Source: Hyphomicrobiales bacterium (GTDB lineage Bacteria; Pseudomonadota; Alphaproteobacteria; Rhizobiales; JAJFHB01). Taken from it: a stretch of 7,739 nt of DNA. Shown one piece after another: positions 1 through 6,644 of this stretch. Under the pieces are notes generated by a model that worked only from the letters and a program-made list of their open reading frames with translations, was not told where the DNA came from and did not search any database. Every line of letters begins with the position of its first letter. Within the stretch, counting starts at the first letter, position 1. Both the position numbers and the translations under genes were made by a program. The stretch is from contig JAJFHB010000424.1 of the NCBI GenBank assembly GCA_021775795.1, positions 1-7,739 on the forward strand. The letters are read 5' to 3'.

Positions 1-66
1 GAAACGCCACCTGCCCGGCCTGGCGGCGGGGTTTGGTTGCGATTGCGACAGAATTGATTGAACTGG
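1..66. other. Left window edge, no assignable gene
   Basis: No gene can be named in this short GC-rich edge. On the plus strand two frames are open from base 1 and stop at 55-57 (TGA) and 59-61 (TGA), so either could be the last 18-19 codons of a gene entering from the left and converging on the minus-strand gene at 107-700. Neither tail resembles a C-terminus I recognise. There is no ATG on the minus strand here, so a downstream gene in the same direction as 107-700 does not start with ATG before the edge. Confidence 0.3.
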
Positions 67-95
67 CAGAGCCGGCCTCAAGGAGGCCGGCTCTG
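67..95. terminator. Perfect 13-bp hairpin, likely terminator
   Basis: Bases 67-79 (CAGAGCCGGCCTC) pair perfectly with 83-95, leaving a 3-nt loop (AAG). The hairpin begins 11 nt beyond the stop codon of the minus-strand gene at 107-700, where a terminator is expected. Neither side is followed by a clear run of T, so it is not a textbook intrinsic terminator. It could act on both strands if a plus-strand gene ends at the left edge, or simply protect the 3' end of the mRNA. Confidence 0.6.
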
Positions 96-106
96 AATTC
101 AGATTG

Positions 107-700
107 TCAGACTGGTTGGGCGGATACTGCAGCGTCGCGGCGCCATTCGGACGACGGCATCCATGTGCCGCGATCCAGCCGTCGAGACGGCAAGCGGCGC
201 GGCTGTGCCGAACCTTGCATCAAACGGCCCATGCCACCAAACGGATCGCGCAAGCACTGACCGTCATCAAGCACTTTCGGTGGAACACCCAGGGCTCTGG
301 CCCAAGCTGTCCAGTAACTGGCGAGACAGTTGATGTCTTCTTTCACGCAGACTGGAACATGAAGGTCATGTTTTTCCGAATAAAGGCTCAAGCCAACCAT
401 AACATCGGCTGTTTCATTGTGCGCAAGAGCGCCCCACAGTACGACATCAGAGAAGTCTTCGTATGCGATCTCACGTGGCAGATGCGCAACCGCACCTTCA
501 CGACGTTCGAGCTTCAGCGCATCTGCGCCAAGCGTCACACGCCACTCAACTTCGACATCGGATTCATCATGGCTCTCATCAACGAGCGCGTATTGCGCGC
601 CTTGATCATCCGGGCCGAAAAGCATTTCCTGTTCGATCCAGGCCGCACCGTTTTGCGGCCACGCAAGACCCTGCATATTTTTGTTCTCTGGCGAGGTCAT
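107..700 (-). CDS. Small protein of unknown function, probable DUF6101 family
   Basis: A 197-residue protein with no function I can assign. I chose the ATG at 700 because AAGGGA (709-714 on the complement) sits 8 nt upstream. The longer reading from a TTG at 736, or the ATG at 724, lacks a well-spaced ribosome site. The protein is soluble, with no signal peptide or membrane segment. The N-terminal half is acidic (residues 25-60 rich in D and E). Residues 105-140 hold a stretch like LSLYSEKHDLHVPV followed by a W-x-x-W-A-R-x-L-G element, and the last 40 residues are rich in Arg and Pro. This pattern, a 'YxxDxxLxIPL ... W..W...LGLP' core with a basic tail, resembles the alphaproteobacterial DUF6101 family as I remember it. 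The assignment is from memory and not certain. It is divergent from the pmbA operon. Confidence 0.7.
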   Translation of the reverse strand: MTSPENKNMQGLAWPQNGAAWIEQEMLFGPDDQGAQYALVDESHDESDVEVEWRVTLGADALKLERREGAVAHLPREIAYEDFSDVVLWGALAHNETADVMVGLSLYSEKHDLHVPVCVKEDINCLASYWTAWARALGVPPKVLDDGQCLRDPFGGMGRLMQGSAQPRRLPSRRLDRGTWMPSSEWRRDAAVSAQPV

Positions 701-910
701 TGTTTTTATCCCTTTTGACGCCATCCCTATATGCAAAATAGCGCGTAAGGTTTTTGATCCCCTTAAGAAGCTCGGTTAATTGTTTGTGTGTTTCCGAAGT
801 TGAGAAGATCGTAAATAATTGCCTTCAATGCCGTTTCAATGAACGCCTGTGGCTGCTAGTAACCGCATGCATGCTGCGTTTGTCAGCAGATACGAAAAAC
901 CGGAATAGGC
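701..910. promoter_or_regulatory. Divergent intergenic region before pmbA
   Basis: This 210-bp gap separates two divergent genes and so should carry promoters for both. It is visibly richer in A and T than its surroundings, especially 740-840. A weak plus-strand candidate is TTTCCG (791-796) with AATAAT (814-819) at a 17-nt spacer; only the -10 is good. No convincing pair was found on the minus strand. A perfect 10-bp palindrome GCATGCATGC lies at 865-874 in the pmbA leader. The ribosome site for pmbA is in the GGAATAGG at 902-908. Confidence 0.35.
709..714 (-). promoter_or_regulatory. Ribosome binding site deciding the start at 700
   Basis: On the complement this reads AAGGGA within AAAAGGGA and lies 8 nt before the ATG at 700. 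It favours the 197-residue product over N-terminally longer versions. Confidence 0.7.
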
Positions 911-2251
911 ATGGACCAGAACAAACTGAATGATCAGGCCACACTCGCCCTGGCGCTGGCAAAGAAACATGGTGCTGATGCAGCCGATGCGCTGATTGTC
1001 GAAGGTGTCTCGCTGACAGCGGGTTGCCGCATGAGCGAAATGGAAGACATTGAACGCTCTGAAATGCGCGACATGGGTTTGCGGGTTTTTGTCGGCCAGG
1101 CCCAGGCTATCGTCTCGACCACTGACTTTGATGCGGACAAGCTCAGCGATCTGGCCGAACGCGCGGTTGCGATGGCGAAGGCCTCGCCACCCGACCCTCA
1201 TTCCGGCCTGGCGGAAAAAGACCGACTTGCAGAGCACTGGCCTGATCTGGATCTTTTTGACGACACAGAGGTCTCGGCAGATGCCCTGCGGGAGATGGCG
1301 CGTGCGGCTGAAGATGCAGCCCTTGCACACGAAGGCATTACCAATTCACTGGGCGCACAGGCCAATGCCGGCTCCGCAGGCATCGTAATGGCAACCTCGA
1401 CCGGCTTTGTCGGCAGCTACAAGAGTTCCGCCTTTTCGCTATCGTGCGCTGTGGTAGCAGGTGAAGGCACGGGCATGGAACGAGACTATGAGTTCAGCCG
1501 CGCACTTCACTTTGCCGACATGGATGCTGCAGAAGGCATCGGCGCTGAGGCAGCAGTTCGCACGCTCAAACGCCTCAATCCCAAGAAGGTAAAATCACAG
1601 ACCGCCACCGTGGTTTATGATCCACGTGTCGCGCATTCGCTGCTTGGACATTTTGCCTCTGCCATCACCGGCACAGCCGTTGCGCGCGGCACCAGTTTCC
1701 TCAAGGACCGGCTTGGGGAACAGGTTTTTGCTACCGATGTCTCTATCATCGACGACCCGCATCAAACACGAGGTCTGCGCTCGAAACCGTTTGATGGGGA
1801 AGGTGTGAGTAATAAACAGATGCCCCTCATTGAAAATGGCGTCCTGCAGACTTGGCTGCTTGATACCCGCTCCGCCAACCAGTTGGGCCTGAAAACCACA
1901 GGTCATGCATCGCGGGGCACGACGTCACCACCAACTCCTTCCGCCACGAACCTTTACATGGCAGCCGGTTCAATCTCCCGCGAGGATCTGCTTGCAGGCA
2001 TCAAGGACGGCTTCTATGTCACGGATCTTATCGGCATGGGCGTCAACGGAGTGACCGGCGATTACAGCCGCGGCGCTGCAGGTTTCTGGATTGAAAACGG
2101 AGAGCTCACTTTCCCGGTCAGCGAAGTCACCATCGCCGGCAACCTCAAGGACATGTACATGAACATCCGGGCAGCCGATGACCTGGAGTTTCGTTATGGC
2201 GTAAACGCCCCTACTCTGTGCATTGAAGGAATGACACTTGCTGGCGCCTGA
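911..2251 (+). CDS. pmbA: PmbA/TldE subunit of the TldD-TldE metalloprotease
   Basis: The 446-residue protein matches the length and layout of PmbA (TldE), the partner of the zinc protease TldD. The TldD/TldE heterodimer is cytoplasmic and degrades or trims unfolded and small modified peptides; it matures microcin B17 and destroys the CcdA antitoxin in E. coli. No HExxxH zinc motif is present, which marks this as the non-catalytic TldE side rather than TldD. The N-terminal domain (about 10-210) leads into a C-terminal beta-rich domain with the family stretches SFLKDRLGEQVF (262-273), PFDGEGV (293-299), GVLQTWLLDTRSA (310-322), LGLKTTGHA (325-333) and FWIENGELTFPVSEVTIAGN (392-411). The start at ATG 911 has a GGAATAGG site just upstream. 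It is first in an operon with cysQ and DUF4170, whose start overlaps its end. TldD is not in the window and should be encoded elsewhere. Confidence 0.93.
   Translation: MDQNKLNDQATLALALAKKHGADAADALIVEGVSLTAGCRMSEMEDIERSEMRDMGLRVFVGQAQAIVSTTDFDADKLSDLAERAVAMAKASPPDPHSGLAEKDRLAEHWPDLDLFDDTEVSADALREMARAAEDAALAHEGITNSLGAQANAGSAGIVMATSTGFVGSYKSSAFSLSCAVVAGEGTGMERDYEFSRALHFADMDAAEGIGAEAAVRTLKRLNPKKVKSQTATVVYDPRVAHSLLGHFASAITGTAVARGTSFLKDRLGEQVFATDVSIIDDPHQTRGLRSKPFDGEGVSNKQMPLIENGVLQTWLLDTRSANQLGLKTTGHASRGTTSPPTPSATNLYMAAGSISREDLLAGIKDGFYVTDLIGMGVNGVTGDYSRGAAGFWIENGELTFPVSEVTIAGNLKDMYMNIRAADDLEFRYGVNAPTLCIEGMTLAGA
2225..2230 (+). promoter_or_regulatory. Ribosome binding site for the TTG start of cysQ
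   Basis: GAAGGA lies inside the last codons of pmbA and 7 nt before TTG 2238. It supports the unusual start codon and the 14-nt overlap of the two genes, an arrangement that usually means translational coupling. Confidence 0.65.
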
Positions 2252-3065
2252 AGCCGATAGTCTGCGCAACGATCACACGCTTCTTCTCGATGCGGTGCGC
2301 GAGGCCGGTGAGCACGCACGCAATTATTTCGAAGCGGGTGTCGAGCACTGGCAAAAAACGGATGGCACACCGGTCAGCCAGGCTGATCTTGAGGTTGATG
2401 CTTTGTTGCGAAATCGTCTCCTGGCGGACCGTCCCGGGTACGGCTGGTTGTCGGAAGAGACAAAAGATGACAGTTCCCGGCTGTCACGATCGAGAGTCTG
2501 GATTGTCGACCCCATAGATGGAACCCGCGCTTTCCTGCGTGGCCAGCCGCACTGGACGATTTGTGCGGCACTTGTCGAAAACGGGCGTCCGGTACTTGCA
2601 GCAGTGTTCAATCCGGCGACCGATGAATTTTTCGAAGCAGCCGAGGGTGAAGGCGCCCTGTGCAATGGCGACAGCATCAGAGTATCGTCACGCACCCAAC
2701 TGGAAGGCTGCGCCATGCTCATGCACCAATCTGTTGTAGAGCGTAAGGACTGGCCGACAAAATGGCCGACGATGAAAACAGCCACACGCAATTCCATGGC
2801 CTATCGGGTGAGTTTGGTTGCGGCGGGGATGTTTGATGCCACGTTGGCAATCAGCGCCAAAAGCGAATGGGATCTTGCCGCTGCTGACCTGATCGTGCGC
2901 GAGGCCGGCGGCAGGGTGTCTGACCACGATGGCACCTCGTTCGCCTACAACCAGAAAGACATTCGACTGCCCAATGTTCTGGCGGCGGGCCCAGCACTCT
3001 ATGATCAATTGCTTGATCGCACCCGCCAGCGCGGTAAAAAGCCGAATGACGACAGGAACGATTGA
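2238..3065 (+). CDS. cysQ: 3'(2'),5'-bisphosphate nucleotidase (CysQ-like), inositol monophosphatase superfamily
   Basis: A 275-residue enzyme of the lithium-sensitive, Mg-dependent phosphatase fold. The likely reaction is removal of the 3'-phosphate from PAP (3'-phosphoadenosine 5'-phosphate), left over from sulfate reduction and sulfation, giving AMP. The superfamily metal-binding motifs are all visible: WLSEE (70-74), WIVDPIDGTR (88-97, metal ligands D91 and D94) and WDLAAADLIVREAGG (211-225, metal ligand D212). A charged tail follows residue 262. The TTG start at 2238 is preceded by GAAGGA at a 7-nt distance and overlaps the end of pmbA by 14 nt. The first downstream ATG would remove conserved sequence. 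An inositol-1-phosphatase or another sugar-phosphate phosphatase activity cannot be excluded from motifs alone. The neighbourhood (pmbA before, DUF4170 after) matches what I remember for the alphaproteobacterial cysQ-type gene. Confidence 0.87.
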   Translation: MLAPEADSLRNDHTLLLDAVREAGEHARNYFEAGVEHWQKTDGTPVSQADLEVDALLRNRLLADRPGYGWLSEETKDDSSRLSRSRVWIVDPIDGTRAFLRGQPHWTICAALVENGRPVLAAVFNPATDEFFEAAEGEGALCNGDSIRVSSRTQLEGCAMLMHQSVVERKDWPTKWPTMKTATRNSMAYRVSLVAAGMFDATLAISAKSEWDLAAADLIVREAGGRVSDHDGTSFAYNQKDIRLPNVLAAGPALYDQLLDRTRQRGKKPNDDRND

Positions 3066-3080
3066 AAAAGGACACTTTTC

Positions 3081-3338
3081 ATGAGCGAAACTGAAGCGCC
3101 CCAGCTTCCGCATCTGGTTTTTGGCGGCGAGCTGACTTCCCTTGATGATGTAAATTTCAAAGACTTCAATGCCCTGGACATTGTTGGCATCTATCCCAAT
3201 CACGCGGAAGCCTACGATGCCTGGCGGGACGCCGCGCAGCGCACGGTGGACAATGCCCACATGCGTTACTTCATCGTCCACATCCACCGGCTCATGGATC
3301 CGGAAACAGACACGGCAACGGATTTTCCTGAGCACTAA
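3081..3338 (+). CDS. DUF4170 family protein, function unknown
   Basis: An 85-residue soluble protein that matches DUF4170, a small family I know from Alphaproteobacteria. The characteristic pieces are HLVFGGEL (11-18), LDIVGIYPN (32-40), AYDAWRDAAQRTVDNAHMRY (44-63) and FIVHIHRLMDPE (64-75). It fills nearly the whole usual length, so it is intact. AAAAAGGA (3065-3072) lies 8 nt before the ATG and overlaps the cysQ stop, so it is probably co-translated with cysQ and pmbA. Its function is not known. In relatives it usually lies directly before waaA and lpxK, which has suggested a link with lipid A/Kdo synthesis, but those genes do not follow here. Confidence 0.9.
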   Translation: MSETEAPQLPHLVFGGELTSLDDVNFKDFNALDIVGIYPNHAEAYDAWRDAAQRTVDNAHMRYFIVHIHRLMDPETDTATDFPEH

Positions 3339-3369
3339 GATCTGTTGAGGTCAGGCGTTATGTTTCTGT
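3339..3369. other. Short convergent junction without waaA/lpxK
   Basis: Only 31 bp separate the stop codons of the converging DUF4170 and DUF2093 genes. No strong hairpin with a T run is visible, so transcripts of the two units may overlap at their 3' ends. Confidence 0.6.
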
Positions 3370-3597
3370 TCAGCCCTGCTGACGCAGCTGCACCTGACGC
3401 TTGAGGGATGCCTCGGCAGAGATGTAGGCTTCCTGGCGTTCCACATTCCAGTATCGCAAAAGCTCAAGCGGGATCGGGTTGCCTGTGGTTGCACAGCGCA
3501 CAAAATCACCCGGCTTTTTCACCTGATAATCATTGTCCTGATAGACAAGCTGCGCTTCGTTGCGGGCGGAGAAATCGCGCTCAATTCTGTTCATCAT
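3370..3597 (-). CDS. DUF2093 family protein, function unknown
   Basis: A 75-residue protein that matches the alphaproteobacterial DUF2093 family. The conserved run is YQDNDYQVKKPGDFVRC (19-35) with TGNPIPL (38-44), then LLRYWNVERQEAY (45-57) and a basic helical tail. It has one Cys only, so no zinc finger. Two adjacent ATGs (3597 and 3594) open the frame. The first is preferred because GAAGG on the complement lies about 9 nt ahead of it. It follows xseA on the same strand after 81 nt and is probably co-transcribed. The recurring pairing of this family with xseA hints at a role near DNA repair, but that is inference. The gene ends 31 nt from the stop of the convergent DUF4170 gene. Confidence 0.88.
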   Translation of the reverse strand: MMNRIERDFSARNEAQLVYQDNDYQVKKPGDFVRCATTGNPIPLELLRYWNVERQEAYISAEASLKRQVQLRQQG

Positions 3598-3678
3598 CGA
3601 AATCGGCCTTCAAACGGGTGATCTGCTCTAAATAAAGCCTCGCGCCAGCAAGTGCAATCTGAGATCTCGGGCAATGCT

Positions 3679-5214
3679 CTAGAAGAGGTCACCCTGGCCG
3701 CTCTTACCCGGCTCCTTGGCAACCGGTTTTGTCCGTGGCTTCGCAGCCGTTGTCGGGCCCGGTGCTCCCTCAATCCGCGCAGCAGCGCGACCGTCATGAA
3801 ATTCCAGCACCACGTCCAGCCCGGCGGTTGCATCCGTGGCCGAGCGCACCGGCTTTTCATCCGGTCCGATGATGAGGGCATAGCCCCGGTTGAGCACGGA
3901 CCTGTAGCCAAGGCTTGCAAGCAGCTTGCCGTGGGAGGTCAGGGCCGCGCGCCGTTGCGTCAGTGCGCGGCCGAATGCTGGCGATGCCCGGCCATGGAGC
4001 TTTTGCAGTTCAGATTGAAATCTTTGCACCTGCGCCTGCAGGGGAGCCGGCACCAGCCGTGCTGCAGCTTGCATCTTCCGGGCACGAGCGCCTTGGGTGT
4101 TTGCACGAAGCGCCAGCGGCAGACGTCCGCCCAACGCGCGCAGTTGCTGTTTCGGCAGAGCCGTCAGGTCTGCAATGTTCGGCAGCCTTGCTGAATAGGT
4201 ATCAAGTTTCTGGCGCGGCAGAGCGAGCAGTTCTTCAGGCCTGGGCAGGCCACGTGCTGCGGCACGAAGGGCTGAGCGCCCCTGCTCCATGACCCGCCAA
4301 AGACCACGCGATTTGCGGCCCGCCAGATCACCGATAAAGGCGACGAGGTCAGCGCGCACCGGCACGGCCAGCTCGGCTGCAGCCGTCGGTGTCGGGGCGC
4401 GTTCGTCAGCAACATAATCAATCAGCGTCCAGTCGGTTTCGTGGCCGACCGCCGAAATCAACGGAATTTCGCTGGCGGCGGCTGCACGCACGACTTCTTC
4501 TTCGTTGAAGCCCCATAGATCTTCAAGACTGCCGCCGCCTCTCGCTACGATAATCAGGTCAGGCCGCGGCAGGTCTTCACTGCCCTCCAGGGCATTTAGA
4601 CCTCTGATGCCTGCAGCAACCTCGCCAGCACTTTTCTCGCCCTGGACGCGAACCGGCCAGACCAGCACCCGGGTTGGAAAGCGATCATGCAAACGGTGCA
4701 TGATGTCGCGGATAACAGCACCTGTCGGCGAGGTCACCACGCCAATGACCCGGGGCAGATAGGGAATGGCCTGTTTTCGGGTATCGTCAAACAGACCCTC
4801 GGCGGCCAGCTTCTTTCGTCTTTCTTCAAGCAGCGCCATCAGCGCCCCAAGGCCCGCTGGCTCCATGCTGTCGATGATCAGCTGATACTTCGACTGACCG
4901 GGATAGGTGGTCAGTTTGCCCGTTACGATCACTTCAAGGCCCTGCTCAGGCTGAATGCGCAGTCCCTTCGCAACTCCTTTCCAGATGACAGATGCAAGCA
5001 CTGCCTTGTCATCTTTCAAATCGAGATAGACATGACCGGAGCCCGGGCGGCTGACGCGCCCGAGTTCGCCCCGTACCCTGACGTGACCGTAAGTGTCTTC
5101 GACGGTTCGGCGCAGGGCCGACGAAATCTCGCTGACTGTGTATTCAGCCACATTTGCGACCGCCCCGCCGGTTGATTGCGAGCTTTCCTGGTCGAAGGGC
5201 CAGTCTGTTGACAT
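3679..5214 (-). CDS. xseA: Exodeoxyribonuclease VII large subunit
   Basis: The 511-residue catalytic subunit of exonuclease VII, which degrades single-stranded DNA from both ends to oligonucleotides and acts in mismatch repair and in removing toxic DNA ends. Domains in order: an OB-fold nucleic-acid-binding domain (about 24-118, including [20 protein letters not shown] at 46-65), the catalytic core (about 140-300) with [13 protein letters not shown] (159-171), [18 protein letters not shown] (224-241) and [20 protein letters not shown] (255-274), then a long helical region (300-430) and a closing beta segment with [12 protein letters not shown] (439-450). It is longer than the E. coli protein (about 456 residues); the extra length lies in the helical region and in a Lys/Pro-rich tail (480-511) ending QGDLF. 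The ATG at 5214 has only a weak GGGA site about 10 nt upstream. The small subunit gene xseB is not in this window. It leads a unit with DUF2093 and is divergent from purD. Confidence 0.96.
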   Translation of the reverse strand: MSTDWPFDQESSQSTGGAVANVAEYTVSEISSALRRTVEDTYGHVRVRGELGRVSRPGSGHVYLDLKDDKAVLASVIWKGVAKGLRIQPEQGLEVIVTGKLTTYPGQSKYQLIIDSMEPAGLGALMALLEERRKKLAAEGLFDDTRKQAIPYLPRVIGVVTSPTGAVIRDIMHRLHDRFPTRVLVWPVRVQGEKSAGEVAAGIRGLNALEGSEDLPRPDLIIVARGGGSLEDLWGFNEEEVVRAAAASEIPLISAVGHETDWTLIDYVADERAPTPTAAAELAVPVRADLVAFIGDLAGRKSRGLWRVMEQGRSALRAAARGLPRPEELLALPRQKLDTYSARLPNIADLTALPKQQLRALGGRLPLALRANTQGARARKMQAAARLVPAPLQAQVQRFQSELQKLHGRASPAFGRALTQRRAALTSHGKLLASLGYRSVLNRGYALIIGPDEKPVRSATDATAGLDVVLEFHDGRAAARIEGAPGPTTAAKPRTKPVAKEPGKSGQGDLF

Positions 5215-5325
5215 GATGTTCGAATCCCGTTTCGGTTCGGCTCATCAAATGCCACAATAAGCGAGCCCGCAAGCACTGATTTTGGCGCTGCGGCAGCACA
5301 GCCAACGGCCTGGAAAGCGTACACT
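5215..5325. promoter_or_regulatory. Divergent xseA/purD intergenic region
   Basis: These 111 bp lie between two divergent start codons and should contain both promoters. A perfect -35-like TTGACA at 5208-5213 overlaps the xseA start codon but no acceptable -10 follows at 16-18 nt, so it is not a supported purD promoter. GGAAAG (5312-5317), 8 nt before the purD ATG, is its ribosome site. I see no riboswitch or clear operator. Confidence 0.4.
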
Positions 5326-6609
5326 ATGAAAGTTCTTGTAATCGGCTCAGGTGGACGCGAGCACGCTCTGTGCTGGGGCATCGCAAAGAGCCCCGATCTG
5401 GAAAAACTCTATTGTGCCCCGGGCAACGGCGGCATTGCAGCAGTTGCTGATTGTGTCGATCTGGATGCAAGCCATCACGGGGAGATCATAGAATTCTGCC
5501 GTGACAATGACATCGGCCTGGTCGTGGTCGGACCCGAAGTCCCACTGGTTGAGGGGTTGGCGGATGCACTGGTTGCCGCTGGCATCGACACGTTCGGGCC
5601 AAGTGCCGCCGCGGCCCGGTTAGAGGGTTCCAAAAGCTTTACCAAGGAACTTTGCGCCGCCCACAACATACCAACCGCTGCCTTTGGGCGCTTCAGTGAT
5701 GCCGCAAGCGCGAAAGTTTATGTGGAAACACAAGGCGCCCCCATTGTGGTGAAAGCAGACGGCCTTGCGGCGGGAAAAGGGGTGATTGTTGCTCAAACCA
5801 TCGCGGAAGCTCAGGCCGCTATTGATGATTGTTTCAGTGGAGCCTTTGGTGATGCCGGGGCTGAGGTGGTGATCGAGGAAATGCTGGTCGGCGAAGAAGC
5901 AAGCTTCTTTGCGCTCTCCGATGGGAAGACCGTCAGACCGCTGGCCACCGCTCAGGATCACAAACGGGTCGGCGATGGCGACACGGGCCCCAACACCGGT
6001 GGAATGGGCGCCTATTCACCGGCGCCGGTGATGAGTGACTCTCTTTGTGCCCGCACCATGACGGAAATCATCGAACCCACAGTCGCCGCGTTGGCGGCGG
6101 CAGGCACACCTTACAAGGGTGTGCTCTTTGCCGGCTTGATGATCACGGCCAAAGGTCCAGAGCTTATCGAATATAATGTCCGTTTCGGCGATCCCGAATG
6201 CCAGGTCCTTGTTATGCGCCTTAAGTCCGACTTGCTGGGCATGCTTGCCGCAACCGCCCGGGGGACACTGGCTTCCTGTCCAATCGAGTGGGACGAAGCC
6301 CCGGCATTGACCGTGGTCATGGCGAACAGAGGTTACCCTGGCTCATATAAAAAGGGCAGCGTCATCGGCAACCTGGAAGAAGCTGGCGATGAGCCGGGCG
6401 TCCACATTTTTCATGCCGGGACCGCATGCCAAAAGGACACAATCGTTGCGATCGGCGGCCGCGTCCTGAACGTTACGGCGAAGGGAGACAGCGTTTCAGC
6501 AGCGCGCTCAAAAGCCTATGATGCCGCTGCCAAGCTGGACTGGCCCCGGGGCTTTTGCCGTTCCGACATCGGCTGGCGTGCGGTGCAGCGGGAGCAGGAC
6601 ACAGCATAG
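5326..6609 (+). CDS. purD: Phosphoribosylamine-glycine ligase (GAR synthetase)
   Basis: A 427-residue cytoplasmic enzyme that joins glycine to 5-phosphoribosylamine with ATP, the second step of purine synthesis. Length and all domains are standard. The N domain begins with [11 protein letters not shown] (5-15) and has YCAPGNGG (29-36) and [14 protein letters not shown] (69-82). The ATP-grasp domain has [16 protein letters not shown] (141-156), [12 protein letters not shown] (184-195), [20 protein letters not shown] (205-224) and the metal/ATP loop VRFGDPECQ (285-293). The C domain ends with [15 protein letters not shown] (405-419), as usual for alphaproteobacterial PurD. The ATG at 5326 has GGAAAG 8 nt ahead. 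No other purine gene is adjacent. The gene is divergent from xseA, and a dehalogenase-like gene follows after 35 nt, so read-through into it is likely. Confidence 0.97.
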   Translation: MKVLVIGSGGREHALCWGIAKSPDLEKLYCAPGNGGIAAVADCVDLDASHHGEIIEFCRDNDIGLVVVGPEVPLVEGLADALVAAGIDTFGPSAAAARLEGSKSFTKELCAAHNIPTAAFGRFSDAASAKVYVETQGAPIVVKADGLAAGKGVIVAQTIAEAQAAIDDCFSGAFGDAGAEVVIEEMLVGEEASFFALSDGKTVRPLATAQDHKRVGDGDTGPNTGGMGAYSPAPVMSDSLCARTMTEIIEPTVAALAAAGTPYKGVLFAGLMITAKGPELIEYNVRFGDPECQVLVMRLKSDLLGMLAATARGTLASCPIEWDEAPALTVVMANRGYPGSYKKGSVIGNLEEAGDEPGVHIFHAGTACQKDTIVAIGGRVLNVTAKGDSVSAARSKAYDAAAKLDWPRGFCRSDIGWRAVQREQDTA

Positions 6610-6644
6610 TCTGGAGTGTGTTCCAGGTAGATTGGACGGTAGTG

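Noticed and set aside
104..718. Long plus-strand open frame (204 codons) opposite the 107-700 gene
   Set aside because: It begins at a TTG without a ribosome site, right after the hairpin, and its product has no family-like pattern. The minus-strand frame has a good ribosome site and a plausible family match.
701..736. N-terminal extension of the minus-strand gene to a TTG at 736 or ATG at 724
   Set aside because: The only well-spaced ribosome site (709-714) serves the ATG at 700; the extension shows no recognisable sequence.
865..874. Palindrome GCATGCATGC in the pmbA leader as an operator
   Set aside because: It is a simple alternating sequence; no second copy or known binding-site pattern supports it.
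2688..3335. 215-codon minus-strand frame opposite cysQ and DUF4170
   Set aside because: It runs across two well-supported plus-strand genes and their junction, and looks like a shadow of their codon bias.
3652..5175. Several plus-strand open frames opposite xseA
   Set aside because: All lie antisense to clear XseA motifs and show no family resemblance or ribosome sites.
5218..5228. GTTCGAATCCC, like the T-arm of a tRNA
   Set aside because: It spans the xseA upstream edge, and no acceptor, D or anticodon stem can be built around it on either strand.
6555..6644. N-terminal extension of the dehalogenase into purD
   Set aside because: These 30 codons overlap the conserved end of PurD in another frame, and the homologous part of the hydrolase begins at the ATG at 6645, which has its own ribosome site.
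6610..6644. Possible fluoride riboswitch before the dehalogenase
   Set aside because: The gap after purD is only 35 nt and does not contain the conserved core of that riboswitch class.
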